A DNA stretch of 64,000 nt from Branchiostoma floridae (lineage: Eukaryota > Chordata > Leptocardii > Amphioxiformes > Branchiostomatidae), in NCBI RefSeq assembly GCF_000003815.2, contig NC_049992.1:17099780-17163779 (forward strand), in the 5' to 3' direction. The notes under the pieces are model-generated. The model was given only the letters and a program-made list of their open reading frames with translations, was not told where the DNA came from and ran no database searches. The position numbers were made by a program, and so were the translations under genes. The number at the start of each line of letters is the position of its first letter. Position 1 is the stretch's first letter. Shown here piece after piece: positions 13,901 to 26,423 of the stretch.

Positions 13901-16900
13901 GTGAACAAGATACTCATCTTCACCGGAGTCGAGTGATGAAATGGGGCATAAGATTGCTTGGATTCGAGACCAGAAGCGGTAGCCAACAACCCTAACCACA
14001 AGACCAGCTCACCACTACCATAGTTTTGAGCTAAAACGTCATACAGAGACCTTAGCAGCCGAAGACGGTTAGAGAGGCTGTTTCATGTAATTGATATCAG
14101 GGTATGTAAGATTTTCTCCAATCGACTTTTAGGTAATTCATTGAGAAATATACATTGATTTTGACACGAACAGCAAATTGGTTAGACTTCATGTACTATA
14201 CTATATACGTGGTGACGAACTCCTTCAATTTACGAACAGCACTCCCTCACCCCTATATCCAAATGACAAGAACCCGATTTTAACCAATTTCGAAGCCTAA
14301 TTGTCGTTCCCCCGCGTTTCAGCAATTTATCTGCCTTCCCGCTTTTGATGTCAATTCTAGCATGTGACTGTAAATCCGTGTTTCACTTTTTTTCACGTCC
14401 TGTTCATTTTATTGACTTTTCTAGCGTGTGAAGAAAGTCACCACTTCAGGTAGTATACTGTGTAAATGCAGAAATGTTCGCGGTGGATTAATGTTCGCGG
14501 TTTTCGCGGTTAAAACCACCGCGAACATTTTTCTGTCATGGTATTAGACTACAGTCTATGACTATGGTGTTACCGCGAACTTAAATCCACCGCGAAAGTC
14601 CTTTTTCCCGCTACCGCGAAATTAAATCCCCGCGAAATTAAATGCATTTAGTATTTCATATAAAGATATGTCCATCATTCAGTGCTTATACGTCCGGGGA
14701 TAACTCACTATTGATTTCTTACGGACAGTGCCATTACACACCCTCCCTGTGATGATACCAAACGAACGGTCCCTGAGTTCATCAAACACCTGACGTTTCA
14801 TTAACGCTGTTGGGGAAGGGTGAACCCGGTGTCACCCCGCACCCGTCACTTCTGCGGAGGTCAGGCGGGGGCGGGCGTCATCCGCACCGTGGCACGACCC
14901 CATTTGCAGACGGCAGATGGGCCAATCGTGCCGCCGAGATGGGAGCTGATGATAGGAACGGAACGCGTAACGGGCCGTATACGTAACTTCCCGGGCTAGT
15001 CTGTAAATAGGCTATAGGAGGGCATCTGGGTTTGACAAGGACTACATTAACTGGAACGTTACATGCGTAACAGTTACTTATCTCTATTTTTCGTTGTCAA
15101 GCTTTCTCTCAGTATGACAACCTGTCATACTTCCTTCCTTCCTTCCTTCCTTCCTTCCTTCCTTCCTTCCTTCCTTCCTTCCTTCCTTCCTTCCTTCCTT
15201 CCTTCCTTCCTTCCTTCCTTTATCCTTCCTTCCTTCCTTCCTTCCTTCCAACATTTCCTCCCTCCCTCCCTTCCTTCGTTCCCTCATTCTTCCCTCCCTT
15301 TCTTCTTTCTTTCCCCTCCCATCCCTTCCTCTCTCCATCCCCTCTTCTTTCCTTCATTCCTTTCTTCCTCCTCCCTTTCCTTTGTCAATCCCTCCCTTCT
15401 TCCCCCAAAAGTACAGCCATTCACACTAGATATACAGTAGACTGTATATCACACATCTCATACCACAATTTTAAATTTATTCTGTCCATAAATGGAGTAA
15501 TTTGTCATTGTGCCGTTGCTCTCTGTGCACTTGTCTATTCCAGAAGTCGAGGCTGTAAAGCTCACTGACATCGTTAAGTGTTCTTAAGTTAAAGGCAGAC
15601 TGCTCAATAAAATTTCATTTTACTCCTTTGAAGTGTCTGAAGTGTAAATTGTAAGACGGTATTAGGCCTCAAAACAGCCTTCTTGTGAGCCAAGAAAAGA
15701 ACTTGATGACAAATACTCGCCGTAGTTCACCCAACCTCTAGGACAGTGTTTTATCTAAAGGTGGTATCTCACTACACTTGGGGTACCGGTGCGGCACTGC
15801 GGGATTCGAAAGTGTACTCAACGAATCTCAGAGATAAAGAACGGATTTTCTTACGTTTTTTGTGTTATAAGTTAGATATTGCGTAATACGCAAAAGTGTG
15901 ACTTGGAAGACAGCAAAATACACAAAAAACGTAAGAAAATCCGTTCTTTATCTCTGAGATTCGTTGAGTACACTTTCGAATCCCGCAGTGCCGCACCGGT
16001 GCCCCACGTGCAGAGAGATACCACCTTTGGAAACACTGACCTATACATAGCTCTATAGAGAAATATATGGACATGGCCTAGTGCCAAAAAGGTACAGCTT
16101 AGAAAACGTCAGGCGGATCTGATGAGGAAGTGATGTGGACTATTTGATATAGTGGTTGAGTGGTTGTAATCATATCGTTCCGTCATGATAGGATCTTTGA
16201 TTATGGACCAGGGAGTAGTTATGATTCGATGACACATGAGCAGATGTAACAGGTCTGTTCGTTACAGTGGCACATAGCATAGGGCAGAATGTTTCCCTGC
16301 TGTTTCTGTATTCGGGTATATATTCACAAGGAGGGGTTGCTAGCTCTTCGTTGCACGAGGTGCCTCCTAAAAAAACGACCCCATTTTACGTCCCTTAGCT
16401 TCCTAAACCTAGATGCCCTTTCCAGGATTTGAACCAGGGTCTCCCAGTTACCATCTTCCTGTAACGAGGACCTCAACTGTGAGGCTGCTACCAGGGATAT
16501 CCAGATGTAATATGGGCCTTGATATATTCCATGATGGAAGTGTTATAACGTCCACTGACACTCTAACTAGCCTCCATAGCAGGCTCTCTTGGGCCTTTTT
16601 TTGGCTCACAATACAATTTTGCTGGCCATTTCTTTTTGTACTGGTTCGCTGATGCTTGCCTTTTCTGATTGCCAGGCCNNNNNNNNNNNNNNNNNNNNNN
16701 NNNNNNNNNNNNNNNNNNNNNNNNNNNNNNNNNNNNNNNNNNNNNNNNNNNNNNNNNNNNNNNNNNNNNNNNNNNNNNCCAAGAGAGCCTGCTATGGGGG
16801 CTACACTCTAACACCGTAAACATACACAAAACAGATTGGATGGAGAACGTGATGTAACAGTTTCTCGTCTACTTTCAAGTGAACGCATTAATTTTGCAGC

Positions 16901-19900
16901 GTGTTGTTACCACAGAAAAATATGACGAACTATCTGTCAAAACTCCTGGGAGAATTGTTTTAAACCACCTATTTATAACTATTCCTGGCAGCAGCATCCG
17001 GTGTTAACTGGTGGAAAATACATGGACGTGTCAGTCAGGTTTGTTAAAAGAATTTGAAACAGTCTATTGAGATTTCACTTGAAAGACTATGAAAGTGATC
17101 TCGGTCCAGTTTTAGCTCACTTATCTTCCACTGATCGTGACAGAGAGGACAGATGCTGATATACTGTATATATTGTATATATTTCACCAAGCTTTTGCCA
17201 CCTAAAGGCCCCCTCTCACTTGACGTGCGGCACGCTTGCGGCATTGCTGCGTTCGAAAACGCAGATGTACCGCCACGGAACCTAGAGGTGCCGCAAGCAA
17301 ACCTAGAGGTGCCGCAAGCAAACCTAGAAGTGCCGCAAGCAAGCGCGACGTTTTTTAAAAAGTTTAAAAATAACGCAAGTGGCAAGATGCCGCAACAGTG
17401 CCGCAGCAGTGCCGCAACGGTGCCGCAACAGTGCCGCCACCATGCCCCAAACAGTATCAATGATATATTTTGCCTATTTTACACCAAGAATCAAAAGTAA
17501 ACATCCTTTTATCACCGAAAAACTATTTTAGATGCATTTCTAATAATTTTACAGTGGTTTTCGATCCGGTAAAAACACTGCGAATTCCACAAAACTTACC
17601 TTGTATCCGTATTCAGAGTTAACTTAAAAATACATCTTTTGATTTATTTAATTGGAAGTAGGTCAGTATTTTATACTTGAAAACAAAAAATAAGTAACTG
17701 GTTTATCGATTAACCTACGGATGTAGAGATAAAGGTTATCGTACAACGTTCAAAAAGAAATTATTTATGTTGGATGATAACGAGTTTGCGTTTGCGTTAT
17801 AACGTTACAAGCTAATCATTGCTGGTAGCCTGCCACCGATAAAATACAAAATTGCAGTCATTCAGACCCATGGGCCATATTTTTCTCACTTTTTACAAAT
17901 ATGATAGACTTAAGGCCCCCTCTCACTTGACGTGCGGCACGCTTGCGGCATTGCTGCGTTCGAAAACGCAGATGTACCGCCACGGAACCTAGAGGTGCCG
18001 CAAGCAAACCTAGAGGTGCCGCAAGCAAACCTAGAAGTGCCGCAAGCAAGCGCGACGTTTTTTAAAAAGTTTAAAAATAACGCAAGTGACAAGATGCCGC
18101 AACAGTGCCGCAACAGTGCCGCAACAGTGCCGCAACTGTGCCCCAACGGTGCCCCAACAGTGCCTCCACCATGCCCCAAACAGTATCAAGGATATATTTT
18201 GCCTATTTTACACCAAGAATCAAAAGTAAACATCATTTTATCACCGAAAATCTATTTTAGATGCATTTCTAATAATTTTACAGCGGTTTTCGATCCAGTT
18301 AAAACACTGCGAATTCCAGAAAACTTACCTTGTATCCGTATTCAGAGTTAACTTAAAAATACATCTTTTTATTTATTTAATGGAAAGTAGGTCAGTATTT
18401 TATACTTGAAAACAAAAAATAAGTAACTGGTTTATCGATTAACCTACGGATGTAGAGATAAAGGTTATCGTACAACGTTCAAAAAGAAATTATTTATGTT
18501 GGATGATAACGAGTTTGCGTTTGCGTTATAACGTTACAAGCTAATCATTGCTGGTAGCCTGCCACCGATAAAATACAAAATTGCAGTCATTCAGACCCAT
18601 GGGCCATATTTTTCTCACTTTTTACAAATATGATAGACTTAGACATCAATAGGCTGGCAAGCCATCCGCCGACAATGAAAATACTCAGCGTCATACAAAA
18701 AAGTATGAAATATCAAACATTTTCATTTTAGAAATTTGCAAAATTGGTGAATAAACATATAAACATACATAATTACACATAACGTTACATGGTGCAAAAC
18801 GTACACATCGAGTGAAATCTGGTATATAGTTCGTGTCCGTTCATTTGGGTCATTTCCTTTACTGTAAAAGTCTTTCAAGGTTATTTATAGCATATGTACC
18901 ATATAATTCATTATCATAAGGGAAATCTTTTCATTATAAATCTCATTTTGGGGCATTCTCATCATGTTACGGTGATTTTTCATAAATTGACAACGCTGCA
19001 ATTGTCAATAACATGTTCATTTAGTCTAGAAACGCAACAGTGCCGCACGTCAGTGTGAGTGCAAGACAAAATCGGTGAAATTAACACAACAGTGCCGCAG
19101 TGAACGAACGCAGCAATGCCGCAAGCGTGCCGCACGTCAAGTGAGAGGGGGCCTTAAGTGATCACCAAAAGACTACATTTCTACTAAAAGCACAAAATCC
19201 CACCATCATACAGAACGTGGGACAGTTCATTAACCACTGCATTCAAAGAAGAAGTCAAACCCGACAATAGTATTCATAGCATCATGTAGTTGATTAGACA
19301 CTAGTTTTATGTATTTACCTCTCTTAGTTCTTGAGACTGTATATGCAATTAGCCCTTGGGAATGATTTTGCAAATAAACATCCTATATGTATATTCATTG
19401 TTCATTGTACCGAATACATACTCGTAGCTTTCTTCAACAAGCACAAAGCTGACATGGGACAACGGCTTAATGAATGAATGAATGAATGAATGAATGAATA
19501 AATGAATGAATGAAGACCATTATTGCACATTTTTGCCACACCGGGCTAAGTACAGGTCACAACAAGACATGTTGAAAAGATACAGTTTACAGATACAAAA
19601 TGAGGCTATTGCTGGATAAATTCATCTTCTCCTCGCTTTTCTATTATATTTTATGATCGATGGTTTGTCTAGTTGTATTAGGACTATGACTTTTTCTACA
19701 GAACTTAGGTGTATGAAATAAGGAAATTGGTTTATGCTTCTGTCACAAATTAAGACTTGAGCTCGGAAAATATGGTCGACGCTCGGATGATTTTGAAATT
19801 CAGTGAGCTATGGTCAGCAGCTTTTTTGATTAATAATAGCCTTTATTGCACATTCATGCCCTATCGGGCTAAGTACAGGCATATAGAAACAAAAGGTAGT

Positions 19901-22493
19901 AATGCAGTACACATGGTTTCTAAAACATGGATTCTAAAACTAGTCTAATACATTTGTTCGGCTTCTTCTCGTTTCTTAGTAATGTTAAATATGTAGCTTG
20001 AGATGTGTTTGTATAATGTCGTTCGATCAAACCTCATAAGAAAAATGAATTTTTCAACTATAGACAAAGATTCAAAGCTAGGGAACTTTCCTATAATATA
20101 GCTAAAAAGAATACTTCTATCATTACTATATAAACTACAATCTAATAAAATTTGATAGACACATGCAGAGTCAGTCGGGTAGCCCCAAACACAACCTTTT
20201 TTCGTGGGCCTTATCTAAATGCGGAGGAGGGACTTGAAGAAGACTCGAGGTGAACGAAGAATCCCCGATATCCGTTTTGTACTGATAGTGTACAGATAGA
20301 AGATGTCATCGTAATCCTCGCTCGGAATGCCCGGCGTAGGTGGACAAATCCCCCGACGAATAGCAGAGAATCTTCCGGACTAAAAGTTTGGTGGCGCTCT
20401 GCACATGAGTAAGTCCTCTCACGGCAAGAGCAATCTGAAGTAACGCATTTCATAGAGAGCACGATAAAAAGGTGCATTATGTCCAAATTGTATGGCGGGA
20501 GAAAGCCTTTTGGTTACAGAAAAGAAATGGGGAAGTTACGAGCGGATTTTGTGTGAATTTGAATGGATGTGTACAATGCACATGTGTTTTATGGGTGTGT
20601 GATGTATGCATTGAAAAGCGTAGCGTTCACCAAATGTATTACTGTCAAGTTACACTCGCAAAGGTCTTTTTAACGTCTGCGTTTTTGTTCCTACTCTGTT
20701 AGTGTCTATTATTTATATATATATAATCCATCTTCTTGCTTAAGTCGTCCAACCCCTTTATATATGAAAATGTTGGACAATTCATCTTCTACTGCATACG
20801 GAAAAGAAGTCAAACCCATCAATTAGCTTAAGTAGAAATTGATTTAGTTTAGACGTTATTCCCTTTTTATTTATCTATGATTATCATTTCCCTTCCTTGT
20901 TAAGTATGTTTATGTATACCACTACTACCTTACCCTGTATGCAATTAGCCCTCGGGCATGAATTTGCAATAAAGATTATTATTATTATTATAATTGCGCT
21001 TTATGAACATATCAGAAAAGAGTTCCCATATTTTAAACATTTTAATGCAACGGATAAATTTCTATTTTTGATGCGCCTAGATAAACCCTGTATATCACAC
21101 ATTATCTGTTCCTATATCTACACCTGTACAAAGAAGCGAGAAGATGTCGACCATCCTGTTAGCCTAGTACCTTCAATTAGTTAAATTGTATCTTGTTGTC
21201 TCTGCATATGTCTGTTATGTCTGTTTTCAGTGACCTGTACCTAGCCCATCGAGGCATGAATGTACAATAAAGGTCTTTCATTCATTCATTCATTTATACC
21301 CATAGTGGCAGGGCATTGGAAGAGCAACCCAATGGCATTGATCCCGAAGAAAATGGAGAAAAGGACCGTTAAAAATTACGTTGATGAGAAGATATGCTTT
21401 AATGATCGAGTTAAACGCTTTTAAGACAGCTACAGACATAGTTGAGCGTGAAAAATGTTACCTTATTATATGTTATATTTCATATATAGTCTTACCAAAT
21501 ATAACTTTTCATGAATATGTCACTCGAGTGACCCCCTCTCTTTCTTTCTCTCTCTCTTTCTCTCGCTCTCTCTACATTATTAATAAGTAAAAGACCTCCC
21601 CCTTATAAACATAGATTAGCAGCAAACGTTATGATTATAATGTGCACTTCTTCTAGTGGTAATTGAATATAGCTGGGGGATTTTAAAGAGAATAGTTTAA
21701 AATCTATGGTAATGTGCTATCTAACTGTTCACAATACTACAGAGTACTCTTTAAATACAGTAACCAAAAAACACAAGCGCCAAATATAGAGTATAATAGA
21801 CAGTAACTAAACCCTTCCGTAGCCAGAAGCTAACAGTGTTCGAGCGCTGAAAGCCCAGAGATTAACCACTTCCGAGCAAGTCGGAAGTTATTAGCTGTAT
21901 TATTAGCCCAGGAAACAAGGTCAATTCACGGGGGCCCCCTAGGGACTATTTGTCATTGTGAATGCCAATGAAAGTACAACAGGGTAATGTGCTACAGATC
22001 ATGGTAAAGGTCTTGTCATATTTTTCTATTCTTGCCATTCACCACTTTTTACGCTAGCAATCTCTCTCTCTCTCTTTCCCTCTTTGTCTGTCTGCCTGAG
22101 ATCACTTCCTCCATCCCTCCCTGTTTGTCTCCCTCTGCCCCCGTCCCCCCTCTCTCTCCAACGTTTATGATTATTGCCCGAGCATGTCCAACACAGCTCA
22201 AGCTTTTAAATTTTGTGGCAGGGGTAACATTTCTGGTAATGAAGTACTAGTAGCGAAAGTAACCATGTTCACAATTATAATGTTACAGTATATTGCACTT
22301 AAGAGCATGGAAACTTTGAAACTTTATAGAAGAGAGTGCTTTTTATGTAGCCATCTGTATCTGTTATCTGTACTTCCACCCGAGATTTGTGTTTGATGTT
22401 AAATGGTATAATTTACGATAGGATACATACTACACCTTTGGTTTCTGTGAACGTGCCCCCCCCCACACACACACGTACACACCCATACATACA

Positions 22494-22549
<56 letters not shown>

Positions 22550-25500
22550 TACACACGCACACATAGTGCACACACACAGAATACGCAAATGAGCAGTTAC
22601 AACATGTTTTGAAATTCCTTGCGAAGTCTATATAGTATATACAATCTGGCCAACTGAGGAGTGAAACCCTGTCCAATAGTACGAAAACATCAGGGGTTCG
22701 AACTCATGACCTCTAAGATTGTCCATGACCTCTAAGATTGTCCAGAAGCAGCGTCACTGGCCACTGAACTACGAACGGAACCAAAACGGACTATGCACGC
22801 CAACCAAAACGTTACTACGGCAACGCTACCCAAAACCGTACCTACGCCACGCTAACCAAAAACGGAAGTACGCCACGCTACCAAAACGTACAACGCNNNN
22901 NNNNNNNNNNNNNNNNNNNNNNNNNNNNNNNNNNNNNNNNNNNNNNNNNNNNNNNNNNNNNNNNNNNNNNNNNNNNNNNNNNNNNNNNNNNNNNNNCGTA
23001 GTCAGTCTGGTAGAGACGAGTAAAAAGCAGAGGACGGCTGAGCTGTTCTGTCCGACAATTATTATTCTGCTACATGGAATAGTTATTACCACTCTGTAAC
23101 AGGAGAGTCTCTGAAGTACACTTCGGGGTGATGAACTCTGTGTGCTTCAATATCACTGCAGATTGGATTACCTGCAACGTTTTATTACCTCAAACTAGGT
23201 TTCTTACACTTGCCCCCTCAGGCTGAAACAAATCAATAGGTTGGTTGGTAACGAAAAGGTAGCTAAAGGTAGTGTCCGATAGCCATAGGCCGTAGGGACA
23301 GTTTTAGTGGCCCGGGTTGTTATAGGTGGTATCTCACCACACTTGGGGCACCAATGCGGCACTCCGGGGTTCGAAAGATTATTCAACAAATTTCAGAGAT
23401 AAAGAACGAATCTAAGTAAGTTTTGCGTATTTTGTTGTCTTCTAAGTCACAATTTTGAGTGTTACGCAATATCTTAACTATTAAACATTTTGGCGAAAAT
23501 AACACAGCAGTGCCGCAGTGAACGAACCCCGCAGTGCCGCACCGGTGCCCCAAGTGCAGTGAGATACCACCGTATCCACTGTGTCTAGGCCCAACCCTCT
23601 CCGTCCATTCCCCCACTGACTTTTTGTAGCTCCCCTAACGAAATCAGGTACCCATTTTAACACCTGATGGATTGAGGAAAGCCGTGTTAAGTGTCTTTAC
23701 CAAGAACACAAAATTGGTGGCATGACAGAATTTGAACCCAGGGTCAGTCTTTCCTTTGGGCCAAACACGATCCCACTCTAAGGTTTTACAATTCAGCAGG
23801 GAAAAATATCATTTCTCTGAGTAATACCGAGACATCTATCCTAATTTTTAGAAAATTACTTTCTCAGACTATAATACATTGAACGATTCAATCACATGCT
23901 TTTAAGCCTTTCTTTCCCATAGAATGAACTCTACTCGGTCGAGCGTGGTTATAGGATAGCCATGTTTAAAAGCATTGTACATCTTGTATATAAAACCATC
24001 CCTTTGTCAGTTTTACTGGCTTCTCTTTCTATCCATTTCAAAAGCCGGACTGACCTCGCTTTTCTTATCTCAGTCCGCACAGCCCACGAAAGGTCGTAAA
24101 CGCAGAGTAGTCCGAGTTTTACGACAGTCTACACAACGTCCTCTTCTTACAAAGTCTCGTTACAACTTTAACCCTGGTGGGTTCAGAATTCGTCTTGTGA
24201 TTCAACCAGGGAATAAATCTTATTGCCCGGGTTCGTACTTCTTTGTAACTCCGCAAAAACTGGAAATCCGCTTCAAGATTTGATTTCCGACTCTTGGAAA
24301 GGAATGCAATTTCCTGAAAGGTCTTGTGAAGTCATAACATTAGGCATTAGGGGGTATTTTGTGGGAGACAGGGCTGTAATTCTTAGGTCTTAGATGTGCG
24401 TCTGTGACGTAAGGGGTGTCCTTATCGTTCGATTTGCCGAAGAAGATTGGTGAGGTGAACCCAAGTCTTTCGCCGGCGAAGGTCAGAGAGGTTAGGAAAC
24501 TTACAGATGTGAAGAATATCTTGCTCTTGTCGACGATATCAGCAAATCTGTTTCAGAAGCGGAAAATACTGGCTATGGCAGTCCAACCTAGGCCTATTCT
24601 CCAAGCAGAGGTTGAGTCGCGGAAATATAGTAGTGGTTGGGATTTTTACCGGCTAGGTTATCTGTACAAGAGCAGAAATCTACACCAGGAGGCAAAATAT
24701 TGTTGATTTGATTTACAATAATATTGTGGTTTGCAGTGTAGAAATAAGCCGATAGGGGGCTGTATACAATTCCTGCAGTTTTAATAAGGCTGGAAGGGGG
24801 CTACGTACATGTACATGCACCCATGCAGTTTGGAAGTAGGCTGCAAGGGGTTTGAGATGAAACCATGACATATGGGGACTGAGGGGCGATAATAGGATAT
24901 CAGGTACTCATATCTAAACGTTGGGTTGATTGTTAATTTTTGTTCAATGGTACAACGCTGTCTAGGAATTCAGTTTATTCCGGTTAAATATTACTTTAAT
25001 ATTATCAAAATGAAGTTATCTATTATTTTATTTTGTATATGAACATCGTTTGTGTTTTATAGTAAACCATTTGAGTCGTCAGTCCATGAAATATATAATG
25101 AGCTGGCCCAACGTCTTATTTCAAACACCTTGCCCCCACATAGCATTACGTGCATATAGACGTAAAAGGGGAAAATTGAACACTGAAGTAATACAATCCA
25201 ACAATAAAAAAGGGAATTATACGTGTAATTTTATCATTCATTCAATTTCAGAATTATCAAATTATTATTATCTGTAACATAATGCATGGTCTATTCGCCT
25301 TGTTATCAATGCAGTAATTCACTTGCTCCTTTTCATGCCATTGTGACAGAGCTAAGTGAGAGCATGATACAGTCGCGCTCATATTTAATTCATGCACCGT
25401 GGGAACACCAGGAAAAATAGGCTTTCGGACGGGAACAAGCAATTACCGATGTCCTGGGGGAGGCCGGAGTGTTCTCTCCCACTAATGACCACTGGTGCAC

Positions 25501-26356
25501 CTGTTGTGTCCAACCCTCGGGCAGGGCAGGAGAAATTGTGAGGCATGGTTCACGTCAATGTAGGTTCACGCTTGCGTATTTATAAACTCAAGTAGGTAGC
25601 GAAACACACTCCTAGGTTGGCTTCACTCCTCTGTCAGCTTTTGATACTTTCTTATGCTGCCGTAGGATCTGCTTTGATATCAAAATTCAAGTACGTATTA
25701 GGTCCGTATGGGGTTCTGAGCATCAACCAGGCTCCATAGGTCACTGAAAAAATAGCAGAATTTGGACAAATGTAGACAGATAATACTACTATGTCAGACT
25801 ACTAGGGTTATAGTTTTGCGACCCAGTTTTGAATGTTATCTGTCATATTTCTACTATTTTAGAGTGAATTGTGGAGCCTGGTAGAGGCTACGAATTCCAC
25901 ACGGACCTCATACTGACTTGAATATATACGCACGTGTGAACCCGTTCATGTATGATCTGCGGGCTGTACGTTGGGGAAGCTTGTGGAGTTTGCGTCGTCC
26001 GATTAGTGAAGGCAGCCTACCATTTTGATAAAGTCGACCTCGTAGGGTGTTAGGAGATTAATTTTGTTCAGGCACAAACAGACAGAGACAGACAGGCAGG
26101 CACAGACACAGACACAGACACACACAGACAGGTACAGGCACAGACACAGATATACACAGACACACACAGACAGACACACACACATGCACACTCACGCACG
26201 CACAGACGAACGCGCATACAGATGCGCGCGCACACTCACAAACACATAGAGAGAGACATTCACACACATACAATGACACACGCACATGTGCGCGCGCACA
26301 CAGACATACAATAATACACGCGCACACACACACACACATACACACACACACACACA

Positions 26357-26423
<67 letters not shown>

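Noticed and set aside
13819-14001. MWLGLLATASG start as an alternative signal peptide for gene A
   Set aside because: The sequence overlaps a tRNA-derived repeat (GGTTAGGGTTGTTGGC, CTGGTCTCGAATCC), has no phase-1 donor and lacks a proper hydrophobic core. The exon at 28888-28957 fits better.
15063-15440. Ser-Phe-Leu-Pro repeat protein and its reverse-strand partner
   Set aside because: A translation of the (TTCC)n microsatellite.
17044-18351. Pairs of about 138-residue open frames repeated twice
   Set aside because: They lie inside the non-autonomous DNA element and its tandem duplicate. The product is repetitive and similar to nothing known.
20211-20486. 91-codon minus-strand open frame rich in Cys and Ser
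   Set aside because: It lies between retrotransposon tails and has no match to their ORF2 C terminus or any domain I recognise.
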